Assembly (NCBI RefSeq): GCF_029318685.1
Contig: NZ_CP119677.1
Coordinates: forward strand, 3,401,001-3,465,000
Source: Ruminiclostridium papyrosolvens DSM 2782
GTDB lineage: Bacteria > Bacillota > Clostridia > Acetivibrionales > DSM-1351
Reading direction: 5' to 3'
DNA: 64,000 nucleotides
Shown piece by piece: positions 28,926 through 36,311 of the stretch; within the stretch, counting starts at the first letter, position 1; each line of letters opens with the position of its first letter. A program made the translations under genes and the position numbers. A model generated the notes under the pieces. The model saw nothing but the letters and a program-made list of their open reading frames with translations. It did not search any database and was not told where the DNA came from.

Positions 28926-29028
28926 TTATCGACTCTCCAATTTTACTAATTAATTACATAGTTTAACATATTTGATGAATGTATAGAAGGAAAACTTATA
29001 ATTTTGTATAATTACTAATTGAAAGATG

Positions 29029-29069
29029 AAAGGCATTCAGCTTCTATTATTAGAAACCTGAACGCCTTT
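29029..29069 (-). terminator. Hairpin upstream of the C39 transporter gene
   Basis: AAAGGC-ATTCAG (29029-29040) pairs with CTGAA-CGCCTTT (29058-29069) with one mismatch. It lies between the 132-residue protein gene and the transporter, so the exporter genes are probably transcribed at a lower level or from their own promoter. Confidence 0.55.
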
Positions 29070-29175
29070 TCAAAGAATACAATATAAGTTGTAAATAGAA
29101 ATGAATATCGGTAACACCGATACTTCGGAAAAGCTTAATAAATTAAAAACATCATATTTAAAGATACATCATATT

Positions 29176-29574
29176 TCAAGCAAGAAGGAAATCCTTTTGC
29201 TGTGAGTTCCTGTTTAGTTTGTCATAAATATTCCAGCACAAAAAGTTATGGATTTTGCTTGTTTCTTTTTCACTATCTTTTGAAATACATACCGCATTTA
29301 CCATATGAAAAATAGGCTTAAAAACATAATCACCAGATGTGGTTACCCTTTTTGATAGCGGAACAAGTATTTCCATGTCTATCAAAGGTAATCCATCGTG
29401 CATTTCAATTGAAAATGTTACCGTTGTTATGGCTCCATATTGTTTTAAGTTATTATCTTTAAGAAATTTTTTTATCTTAATAATTTCAAAAATGACCTGT
29501 TTACTTGTCATTTTTTTTCTTAAAGTAATAACATTTCTCAATCGATAATCCTTTTGTACTGATGATAATGCCAT
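29176..29574 (-). CDS. Small cytosolic protein, DUF5085-like
   Basis: 132 residues without signal or membrane segment. The pattern (RNVITLRKKMTSKQVIFEII, YGAITTVTFSIE, PLIDMEILVPLSKRV, FKPIFHMVNAVCI) resembles DUF5085 and the wider GyrI-like fold: strand-rich halves around a helix. I place it there with limited certainty. AGAGGAG lies 7 bases before the ATG. It lies between the peptide/membrane-protein pair and the exporter, so immunity or chaperoning of the peptide is possible. Confidence 0.6.
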   Translation of the reverse strand: MALSSVQKDYRLRNVITLRKKMTSKQVIFEIIKIKKFLKDNNLKQYGAITTVTFSIEMHDGLPLIDMEILVPLSKRVTTSGDYVFKPIFHMVNAVCISKDSEKETSKIHNFLCWNIYDKLNRNSQQKDFLLA

Positions 29575-29602
29575 TTAAATTCTCCTCTGAGCTTAAATAC
29601 TT

Positions 29603-29860
29603 TCATTTGTAAAATTTATTTAATGCTCCTATTATCACATTGATTATTGCGGCAACCAAAAATATACTGGAAAGTATAATACCTACAACCGCCATCCATC
29701 TTTTAGTGGATTTCATGCCTAGAATACCCAATATCAGCCCTACAATTGAAACCGGAATTCCTACAATAGGTAGCAACCAAGCCAAGGTATCAACTATGCC
29801 CAATATAAATGAAGTACGAGCTTTATCCATACAATCCGGTTCATTATTTGAAAAAGACAA
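29603..29860 (-). CDS. Small hydrophobic membrane protein (DUF4190-like)
   Basis: Up to 85 residues with two or three membrane helices (TLAWLLPIVGIPVSIVGLIL and MAVVGIILSSIFLVAAIINV) separated by a short basic loop GMKSTKRW, the DUF4190-like pattern. Such small membrane proteins next to bacteriocin genes often give immunity. The start is uncertain: TTG at 29860 is 14 bases from AAGGTGG, and ATG at 29830 has no clear site. It lies 46 bases after the peptide precursor. Confidence 0.7.
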   Translation of the reverse strand: MSFSNNEPDCMDKARTSFILGIVDTLAWLLPIVGIPVSIVGLILGILGMKSTKRWMAVVGIILSSIFLVAAIINVIIGALNKFYK

Positions 29861-29906
29861 ACCTACAATTTATTCCACCTTCTATTCCTACAAAAATTAA
29901 TAGACA

Positions 29907-30062
29907 TTAAAAATAATTTATAATTTTAATAATACCTATAATAATAGTTGTAACGCATTGCCTCGGCGAATCGATACCGCCATCTACACACATAGCCTCA
30001 TCGTTTTCCAAAACTTCAAATTGATCTGCCTTAATATCCATACAAACGTTTTTCTTACCCAT
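29907..30062 (-). CDS. Double-glycine leader peptide precursor
   Basis: 51 residues from an ATG at 30062 with AAGGAGG 5 bases upstream. The leader (residues 1-29) is acidic and ends in DEAMCVDGG, the Gly-Gly cleavage signal of C39 transporters, with the hydrophobic positions (F, V, L, M) seen in class II leaders. The core would be 22 residues: IDSPRQC, then VTTIIIGIIKIINYF, basic-polar then strongly hydrophobic, with one Cys. It could be a bacteriocin or a pheromone. Gene order (kinase and regulator upstream, C39 exporter downstream) supports a self-induced exported peptide. A longer in-frame start at 30113 lies within the terminator hairpin and is unlikely. Confidence 0.85.
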   Translation of the reverse strand: MGKKNVCMDIKADQFEVLENDEAMCVDGGIDSPRQCVTTIIIGIIKIINYF

Positions 30063-30074
30063 AAAATCCTCCTT

Positions 30075-30122
30075 AAAAAAAACTGTATTTGGCAATGTCT
30101 CAACTTCAACCAAATACAGTTT
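30075..30122 (-). terminator. Terminator/attenuator between the peptide promoter and its ribosome site
   Basis: A 13-bp perfect stem (30110-30122 with 30080-30092) with a 17-base loop, followed on the minus strand by eight Ts (30082-30075) that run straight into AAGGAGG (30074-30068). It terminates read-through from the kinase gene, yet lies downstream of the putative peptide promoter. A transcript starting 5-8 bases after the -10 would begin inside the left arm and have a weaker stem. Confidence 0.8.
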
Positions 30123-30185
30123 ATTATATTTACAATAATATTCAATATTTTTTGCACAACATGTCTATATAATGTCATAAAATGT
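30123..30185 (-). promoter_or_regulatory. Peptide promoter with AgrA-like direct repeats
   Basis: A consensus -10 TATAAT (30128-30123) has no good -35 at 17 bases, as expected for an activator-dependent promoter. Upstream, ACATTTTAT (30185-30177) and ACATGTTGT (30164-30156) are direct repeats exactly 21 bases apart, with a third ACAT between them at 30175. LytTR regulators of the AgrA type bind 9-base repeats at 21-base spacing. The region starts 7 bases after the kinase stop. Confidence 0.55.
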
Positions 30186-30191
30186 ATACAT

Positions 30192-31520
30192 TCACATTTT
30201 TATATTGAGCAATATTTCCAATTTAAATACTTTGTTTTCACATATGGTGCTCAGACTGCCACCATATTTCTCTACGCTATCATTAATATTTTTCAGTCCA
30301 AAACCGTGATGTTCCTTGTTTTGTTTTGTAGTTTCAATCTCTTTTCCTGTAATTTTTATATCTTTTTCAACTGAATTTTCAATTAGAATAAATAAGCACT
30401 TACCCTGTATGTATGTAGCAATTTTTATAAAGCGCTGAGAATCTTGGGATTTCACAGCTGCTTCTATGGCATTGTCCAGAGCGTTTGAAAAAATAGTACT
30501 GATATCAAAAGGGTTTATAAAGTTCTCCCTTGGCAAAATACCTGAAAACTCAAATTTTATTCCCAGATTATGTGCCATCTTGTTCTTTTCGTTTAATATT
30601 GCATCAGTGATACTGTTGCCGCTGCTTATTTCAAGGTCAAGTCCACGCATGGTGTCCTCAATTTCGTCAAGCAGTTCCTTTGCTTCATCAATATCATTAT
30701 TTTCAATGAGAGTCCTAATCAATCTTAAGTGATTTTTCATATCATGCTTCAGTTTTCTGGTTTCCTGATTTTTACTCGTTATCTGCTCGTAATGATTAAA
30801 CTGTGTTCGCAGTTGGGCTTCAGACATTTCATTGAGATGCTTATATTTCTTATTAAGAATCATCTTATCAATCAAAATCATTACTATTACGTTGTATATT
30901 ATTGTACATAAAGATGCAATTAACAAAAATGCAGAGGTATTTACCGGAACCTTTACGAAATTCCTTACTCCCCAGTCAAGAATTGTGATTGAGGCAAAAC
31001 TGAAGGCAGGGAGCATAATAAGAATCAATGTCTGAACAGATGATAGTATGTTTATTTTTAATGTTGTGTTAGTAGCAAAGTTCCTCATGAGAATATATAC
31101 AAGTATAATCAATATGATTTTTATTACAGTAACCCATATTCCTCTTACCCCTCCGGATAAAGTACTAAAAAATAAATTATAGTTAAATCCCATATTTGTA
31201 AAGGAAATTATAAAAATATCTAAAACATAGTTAAGACAAACTGCCGTGCAAAATGCAAATATCTTGTGTGCAAAGTTCCCTTTAAAAGCCGTAAATACAA
31301 AAAAGAGTACAAATAAAGAAGTGATGAAATCAACTATAAACAAAATAGGAAAAATAATTTTAGCCACTTTAAGTAATCCGTATATAGCAAAATATAGTAT
31401 TACATTTTTTTTTGCTCTTTCGGTAAAGTCTAAAAATATTGAAATCATAAAAACAAAAATTAATATTTCAAATATACTTGAAATCAAGTCAATTAGGCTG
31501 TTTCCCAAAAATCCTAGCAT
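30192..31520 (-). CDS. AgrC-like sensor histidine kinase (GHKL)
   Basis: 442 residues: about six membrane helices in the first 220 residues, then a cytoplasmic kinase with the phosphorylated His in KLKHDMKNHLRLI and a GHKL ATPase (NALDNAIEAA as N box, HHGFGLKNI as G box). This is the layout of peptide-pheromone receptors AgrC/ComD-type. It overlaps the regulator stop by 7 bases. No agrB or agrD gene is nearby, so the ligand is probably the double-glycine peptide rather than a cyclic thiolactone. Confidence 0.9.
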   Translation of the reverse strand: MLGFLGNSLIDLISSIFEILIFVFMISIFLDFTERAKKNVILYFAIYGLLKVAKIIFPILFIVDFITSLFVLFFVFTAFKGNFAHKIFAFCTAVCLNYVLDIFIISFTNMGFNYNLFFSTLSGGVRGIWVTVIKIILIILVYILMRNFATNTTLKINILSSVQTLILIMLPAFSFASITILDWGVRNFVKVPVNTSAFLLIASLCTIIYNVIVMILIDKMILNKKYKHLNEMSEAQLRTQFNHYEQITSKNQETRKLKHDMKNHLRLIRTLIENNDIDEAKELLDEIEDTMRGLDLEISSGNSITDAILNEKNKMAHNLGIKFEFSGILPRENFINPFDISTIFSNALDNAIEAAVKSQDSQRFIKIATYIQGKCLFILIENSVEKDIKITGKEIETTKQNKEHHGFGLKNINDSVEKYGGSLSTICENKVFKLEILLNIKM

Positions 31521-32218
31521 CTTATATTTCCTTTCATAAACGCCTTGAAAGCCTCCTTGAATGAATTAATCTTTAGTCTGCTAATTAAAACTTTCTGGTT
31601 ATTTGTTAAAATAATCTCATTGTTTGAAAATTCACAAACATGCTCAAAATTTACAAGATATCCCTTATGACATCTGAAGAACTGCTTGTTTTGGAGGGAG
31701 GCTTCTATTTGATTCATTTTACCTATAATCGTAATAATTCCGTTTTTTGTATGAATATCAATTTTTCTCCCGTTGCACTCAAAGTAATAAATATCATCTA
31801 TTTGAATTCTGAAAGTATGATTGTTACTTACCGCTTCAAAATGTGTAGTTTTCCTGTCTATAACTTCATTTATGGCATTTTTGAGAATACGGTTGACTTT
31901 GTCTATGTCAATGGGTTTTACAAAATAATTATACGGCTTAACCTGAAAAGAATCAAAAACCATTTCCTTGTGAGACGTAAGAAATATAATCATTCCCTCA
32001 TAACCGCCCTTACGAAGCTCCAGGGCTGTTTCTATGCCATTTATTCCTGTCATTTCAATATCCAGTAACACAATATCGTTATACAGATACTTACTGTCAA
32101 GCAAGTTCTCTCCACAATCATAGGAATATACTTCTATATCAGGCCTTATGCCTTTTATGTTATCGGATAATGTTCCGGTAATATGGTTTTCATCATCGCA
32201 TAGGGAAATTCGTATCAT
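31514..32218 (-). CDS. LytTR-family response regulator (AgrA/ComE-like)
   Basis: 234 residues: receiver domain with acidic pair CDDE, phosphorylation site IVLLDIEMTG, FLTSH and Lys in YFVKPI; a LytTR DNA-binding domain (about 135-232) with FECNGRKIDIHT and FFRCHKGYLVNFEHV. This class controls bacteriocin, competence and virulence genes. It follows secA2 after an 88-base gap containing its own promoter and ends within the start of the kinase gene. Confidence 0.94.
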   Translation of the reverse strand: MIRISLCDDENHITGTLSDNIKGIRPDIEVYSYDCGENLLDSKYLYNDIVLLDIEMTGINGIETALELRKGGYEGMIIFLTSHKEMVFDSFQVKPYNYFVKPIDIDKVNRILKNAINEVIDRKTTHFEAVSNNHTFRIQIDDIYYFECNGRKIDIHTKNGIITIIGKMNQIEASLQNKQFFRCHKGYLVNFEHVCEFSNNEIILTNNQKVLISRLKINSFKEAFKAFMKGNIRC

Positions 32219-32247
32219 TCAATCACCTGCATAAAAATATTATGTAT

Positions 32248-32276
32248 ATTGTACCATAATTTTCTATCGTTCTGAA
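32248..32276 (-). promoter_or_regulatory. SigA-type promoter of the regulator/kinase genes
   Basis: On the minus strand TTCAGA (32276-32271), 17 bases, TACAAT (32253-32248), 30 bases before the regulator start. Confidence 0.6.
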
Positions 32277-32306
32277 TAGTTTTTATATCACAAGATAAAG
32301 ATGCAT

Positions 32307-34610
32307 TTATAATCTGCTGAATATTGAGAAATTTTTTACCTTGATACTGTCATTAATTATATAAGTCCAAGTAGCCGAAGGGGTTTTCAGGCCCTTATCA
32401 GCCAGCTGGCTGTCATTCATTGAGAAGTCGGTATTTTCCAAAGTTTCAAGAATTCTTTCCTTCATTTCTTCCTGAAGCTGTTCAAATTTGCTGATACTGA
32501 GTCTGTTAAACTCGTCCACAGGTTCTTTTCTTCCTGCCAATACCAGATTTATTCCTTCCTTTATGTTTTCGCAGTATTCAAGAAAGTCATACCAAAGTTC
32601 GTCCATACAGTTAAGAGACATTTTTCTCTGAATTTCATCAACTCTTTCTTTTCCATACCGGCTGCACAATTCATCATACAGCTCTTTTTTCTCTGTGGAC
32701 AAAAGCCCTGGGGCGCCGGAGGACAATACTTCAAACCTTTTTTTCATAAATGCCCTTCTTTGCCATTCAAGGAGATATGAATACTTCCCCAATGTTTTTC
32801 TTATCTCAAAATTCTGACCGTCCACCACTCTCTGTATATGGCATATTAATGACAAAAGCTTTCGGTCATCAAGCCTCTCCTCTTGCCTGAATCCATAATA
32901 TTTTGAAGGTATATCTTTTTTTAAGCCGAATTGTACCAGTAAATCGTCTTCCAAGCTTATAAAAAAGCGTGAAGAACCGGGGTCACCCTGCCTGCCAGCT
33001 CTGCCCCTCAACTGATTATCTATCCTGACACATTCATTTCTGCTGACGCCGATAACATAAAGTCCTCCCAATTCCAAAACTTTTTTTCTTTCTTCGGGAG
33101 AGTCTTCTCCGCCCAACTTTATGTCTACTCCACGTCCAGCCATATTGGTAGAAACTGTGACAGCTCCAAACTTCCCGGCAAGAGCAATTATCTTGGCTTC
33201 CTCTTCGTCATTCTTTGCATTTAACACCACACACTCTATTCCCTGTTGCCTGAGCAAGGCTGCCACCTGCTCTGACTCCTTTATGCTGGAAGTCCCTATC
33301 AGTACCGGACGCCCCATACTATGAGAGGTACATACCTCTTTAACTACAGCGTTGTACTTTGCTTCTTTATGAGTGAAAACATAATCATCGTAATCAATAC
33401 GGATACATTTTTTATTTGGGTGGACAACATATACATCATGTTCATATGTACTACCGAATTCGTCCTCAGATGACTTTGCCGTAGCAGTCATCCCTGACAT
33501 TTCAGGATATAGGCTTATAAAATTTTGAATTGGTATTTTGCCGAGTATTCTGTTACTGGCCGTACATTTAATTCCGTGAAGAGCTTCTATGGCTATCTGC
33601 AGCCCATAATCCCATTTTCTTCTGTCCGCAACTCTCCCGGTAAATTCGTCAATAATTTCAATTCGGCCGTCTTTTATAATATAATCTATATCTTGTTTTA
33701 AAAGAACTTTTGCATGAAGAAGATTGTTTATGTCCGTAAGTGTTTCAACATTCTTACGGCTATACAGATTCCCGCAGCTCAGGTATTTCTCCGCTACAGA
33801 ACTTCCTTTTTCAGTTAAATAAACATTTCTGCTGTTCTCATCAGTCATGTAATCAATATTCTGCCTTAATAACCCCACCAGTTCTAGAAGTCGGTTATCT
33901 ATTTGGTGCTGATCGCCGATATTCCCTGCAATAACCAACGGCGTTCTGGCCTCATCTATAAGAATTGCATCCGCTTCGTCAACAATTACACAGTTGAAGA
34001 GCCTATGTACAGTTTCACTTTTTTCGTAGACTATGGAGTCCCTTAAATAATCAAAGCCTGCTTCTTTTGGTGTAACATAAGTTATGTCTGCCAGATAGGC
34101 TTTCCTTCTTTGAGGCCTGTCCATGTTTTCCTGAATATATGCTGCTTTTAATCCCCAGAATTCATATATTCCCTGCATCCATTGGGCATCTCTTTTAGCA
34201 AGGTAGTCATTAAATGTTAAGACATGAACTCCTTTTCCGGTAAGAGCATTTAAAACTGCCGGAAAAACTGCCGCAAGGGTTTTTCCCTCTCCTGTGGGCA
34301 GTTCCGCAATTTTCCCAAAACATAACGCTATTCCCGTCAATAGTTGTGATTCGTAAGGCTCCAAACATAATACTCGCCTGCATATCTCTTTTGTAATTGC
34401 ATAACACTGAGTCATATATCCATTAGCAAATTGCTTAGTGTCACGAATATTGGAATTATTATCAAGATACCGTAAATAATTTTGTTTATAGGTATTAATT
34501 ATTTGCTTCAACTCAGAATCAGAAAGTTTAGTAAAGTCTTTTTGGTTTATTATATTGACCAACTCTTTGTACTGTGCCGGCCTTATACCTTTTTTTCTTT
34601 TTAGTAACAT
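32307..34610 (-). CDS. SecA paralogue (SecA2-like ATPase)
   Basis: 767 residues. SecA motor motifs: Walker A ELPTGEGKT (canonical MRTGEGKT altered at the first residues), VDEADAILIDEARTPL, MTGMTATA-type (MSGMTATAKSS), GTSSIKESE and TNMAGRGVDIKLGG with QLRGRAGRQGDPG. The N-terminal extension is short and the C-terminal zinc-binding Cys motif of housekeeping SecA is missing, as in SecA2 proteins. SecA2 helps export a limited set of proteins. It lies directly upstream of the pheromone regulator genes on the same strand. GGGGG lies 6 bases before the ATG. Confidence 0.93.
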   Translation of the reverse strand: MLLKRKKGIRPAQYKELVNIINQKDFTKLSDSELKQIINTYKQNYLRYLDNNSNIRDTKQFANGYMTQCYAITKEICRRVLCLEPYESQLLTGIALCFGKIAELPTGEGKTLAAVFPAVLNALTGKGVHVLTFNDYLAKRDAQWMQGIYEFWGLKAAYIQENMDRPQRRKAYLADITYVTPKEAGFDYLRDSIVYEKSETVHRLFNCVIVDEADAILIDEARTPLVIAGNIGDQHQIDNRLLELVGLLRQNIDYMTDENSRNVYLTEKGSSVAEKYLSCGNLYSRKNVETLTDINNLLHAKVLLKQDIDYIIKDGRIEIIDEFTGRVADRRKWDYGLQIAIEALHGIKCTASNRILGKIPIQNFISLYPEMSGMTATAKSSEDEFGSTYEHDVYVVHPNKKCIRIDYDDYVFTHKEAKYNAVVKEVCTSHSMGRPVLIGTSSIKESEQVAALLRQQGIECVVLNAKNDEEEAKIIALAGKFGAVTVSTNMAGRGVDIKLGGEDSPEERKKVLELGGLYVIGVSRNECVRIDNQLRGRAGRQGDPGSSRFFISLEDDLLVQFGLKKDIPSKYYGFRQEERLDDRKLLSLICHIQRVVDGQNFEIRKTLGKYSYLLEWQRRAFMKKRFEVLSSGAPGLLSTEKKELYDELCSRYGKERVDEIQRKMSLNCMDELWYDFLEYCENIKEGINLVLAGRKEPVDEFNRLSISKFEQLQEEMKERILETLENTDFSMNDSQLADKGLKTPSATWTYIINDSIKVKNFSIFSRL

Positions 34611-34639
34611 AAAATACCCCCGTTATATTATTTTAGGAG

Positions 34640-34838
34640 TTATCTCTGAGGTACCATATCTTGAATCAGCATGTCCATCCTTGTGAGGCTATAGCCTGCC
34701 TTCTGAAGCAATATGCTACTCCTGCCTGATAGTTTTCCCCATTTCAATTCCTTTGCCTTCTCAAGGTCGTTCAGGCCAATTTCCTGTCTCCCCGGCATAA
34801 TTCAATAGCCTTTCAATCTCATAAGCAGGATTAATCAA
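34640..34838 (-). pseudogene. Small ORF upstream of secA2 with an apparent frameshift
   Basis: A TTG at 34838, 7 bases after AGGAGG, opens a frame reading INPAYEIERLLNYAG, which then stops early. A one-base shift at the GGGG near 34793 leads into RQEIGLNDLEKAKELKW and on to LLQKAGYSLTRMDMLIQDM, ending at 34640. The second frame also has its own ATG at 34798 (52 residues, AAAGG 10 bases before), so it may be translated alone. Function unknown; the ORF ends 30 bases before secA2. Confidence 0.45.
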
Positions 34839-34913
34839 TACTCTGCCTCCTTTTGACTGATTGTTTATTTAATTATATATCACTATATCACTGTTTTATA
34901 GAATAAATTAGAA

Positions 34914-34972
34914 AAAAAGCATAAAGCCGGAAAGCCTGCACCATGCAGAAATATACCGGATTTATGCTTTTT
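34914..34972 (-). terminator. Bidirectional terminator of fabV
   Basis: A 17-bp stem with one mismatch (34914-34930 with 34956-34972) with A/T runs on both sides, 10 bases after the fabV stop. An inner TGCA-CC-ATGCA palindrome sits in the loop. Confidence 0.8.
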
Positions 34973-34981
34973 AACAATAGT

Positions 34982-36169
34982 TTAGTCTATGCCCTCAATA
35001 CTTATATCTATATCAACATCGGCGTTATAGTCAACACCTTCAAATTCAAAACCAAAAAGTCTGAAAAACTCTTTTCTGTAGCTTTCAATATCAGTGATGT
35101 CTTTTACATTATCGTTATTAGCTTGATTCCAGAGTTTTGTCACCTCAGCCTGAACTTCAGGAAGCATTTCCAAATCATCCATACGGATTCTGCCCTTGCT
35201 GTCCAGTTTCAAGTCCCCGGAATAGAGCCTGTCATTGAACATTCTGTACATTTGCTCAATACAACCCTCATGAATATTTTTTTCTTTCATTACTTTAAAT
35301 AATGCACTAATATAAAGGGATATAACAGGTATAGCAGCGCTGGCTTGTGTTACAACCGCTTTATTGATGGAAACATAAGCTTTTGTGCCGATGCCTTTAA
35401 GATTCTCGTTAATTTTTGTCACAGTAGCCTCAAGGTCATCCTTGGCTTTTCCGATAGTTCCCTCCCTGTATACAGAATGAGTCATTTCAGGGCCTACGTA
35501 GGAATATGCAAGGGTAATTGCATTTTCCTCAAGAGCATCGGCATTTTTCAGGGCGTCCATCCACATTTCCCAGTCCTCTCCGCCCATTACCGCAATGGTT
35601 TGTCTTATTTCATCTTCGTTGGCAGGCTCAATAGTTGTTTCAGAAACAAGCTGTGTATGAAAGTCTACTGTTTTTGATGTATAAGTTGAACCAATTGGCT
35701 TTATAACTGAATTGAATACCTCACCGGTTACAGGATGTGTCCTTCTTGGAGAAGCCAGACTGTAAACTACCATGTCTATCTTACCAAGGTCTTTTTTTAT
35801 CAAATCTATAGTTTTCTGCTTTATTTCATTTGAGAAGGCATCCCCGTTTATACTTCTTGCATACAGTCCGTCTTCTTTTGCTATTTTTTCAAAAGCAGCT
35901 GAATTGTACCATCCTGCAGAGGCCGTTTTATTTTTAGACCCAGGCCTTTCAAAGAATACACCGATTGTAGCTGCTCCGCACCCGAAGGCAGCAGTTATTC
36001 TGGATGCCAATCCATAACCTGTGGAAGCTCCAATAACCAATACTTTTTTAGCACCATTTACCTTTTTCTGATTTTTAACATACTCAACCTGTTTCCTGAC
36101 ACTATATTCACAACCTGCAGGGTGTGATGTTGTACAAATGAATCCACGGAATTTAGGTGAAACTATCAT
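34982..36169 (-). CDS. fabV: Trans-2-enoyl-CoA/enoyl-ACP reductase (NADH)
   Basis: 395 residues, the full length of FabV/TER. The NADH site GASTGYGLASRI and the catalytic Tyr-X8-Lys in YREGTIGKAK are present, together with SLASPRRTHP and the N-terminal GFICTTSHPAGC. It reduces trans-2-enoyl thioesters: in fatty-acid synthesis as an alternative to FabI/FabK, or crotonyl-CoA in butyrate-type pathways. No other fatty-acid genes are adjacent, so its physiological substrate is open. AAGGAGG precedes the ATG. It stands alone with its own terminator. Confidence 0.95.
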   Translation of the reverse strand: MIVSPKFRGFICTTSHPAGCEYSVRKQVEYVKNQKKVNGAKKVLVIGASTGYGLASRITAAFGCGAATIGVFFERPGSKNKTASAGWYNSAAFEKIAKEDGLYARSINGDAFSNEIKQKTIDLIKKDLGKIDMVVYSLASPRRTHPVTGEVFNSVIKPIGSTYTSKTVDFHTQLVSETTIEPANEDEIRQTIAVMGGEDWEMWMDALKNADALEENAITLAYSYVGPEMTHSVYREGTIGKAKDDLEATVTKINENLKGIGTKAYVSINKAVVTQASAAIPVISLYISALFKVMKEKNIHEGCIEQMYRMFNDRLYSGDLKLDSKGRIRMDDLEMLPEVQAEVTKLWNQANNDNVKDITDIESYRKEFFRLFGFEFEGVDYNADVDIDISIEGID

Positions 36170-36311
36170 AAAATCCTCCTTGAATATCAGCTTTATATAT
36201 TATAAGCCGGATTACTGCTTAACATATTTTTTAGTCTACACTATATTATAGCACAGTATGAAGAATTTTAAAATTAGATATTAATACTTGGTACTAATTA
36301 TTACCCCTTAC

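Noticed and set aside
29101-29205. 34-codon plus-strand ORF near the C39 transporter, considered as a second peptide
   Set aside because: No ribosome site and no Gly-Gly leader; orientation opposes the operon.
30062-30113. Longer start of the peptide precursor (68 codons)
   Set aside because: The extra codons lie in the terminator hairpin and T-run, and AAGGAGG sits just before the internal ATG.
30192-32218. Complete agr system with AgrB/AgrD
   Set aside because: No AgrB-like membrane protease or AgrD-like precursor in the neighbourhood; the only peptide has a Gly-Gly leader matched to the C39 exporter.
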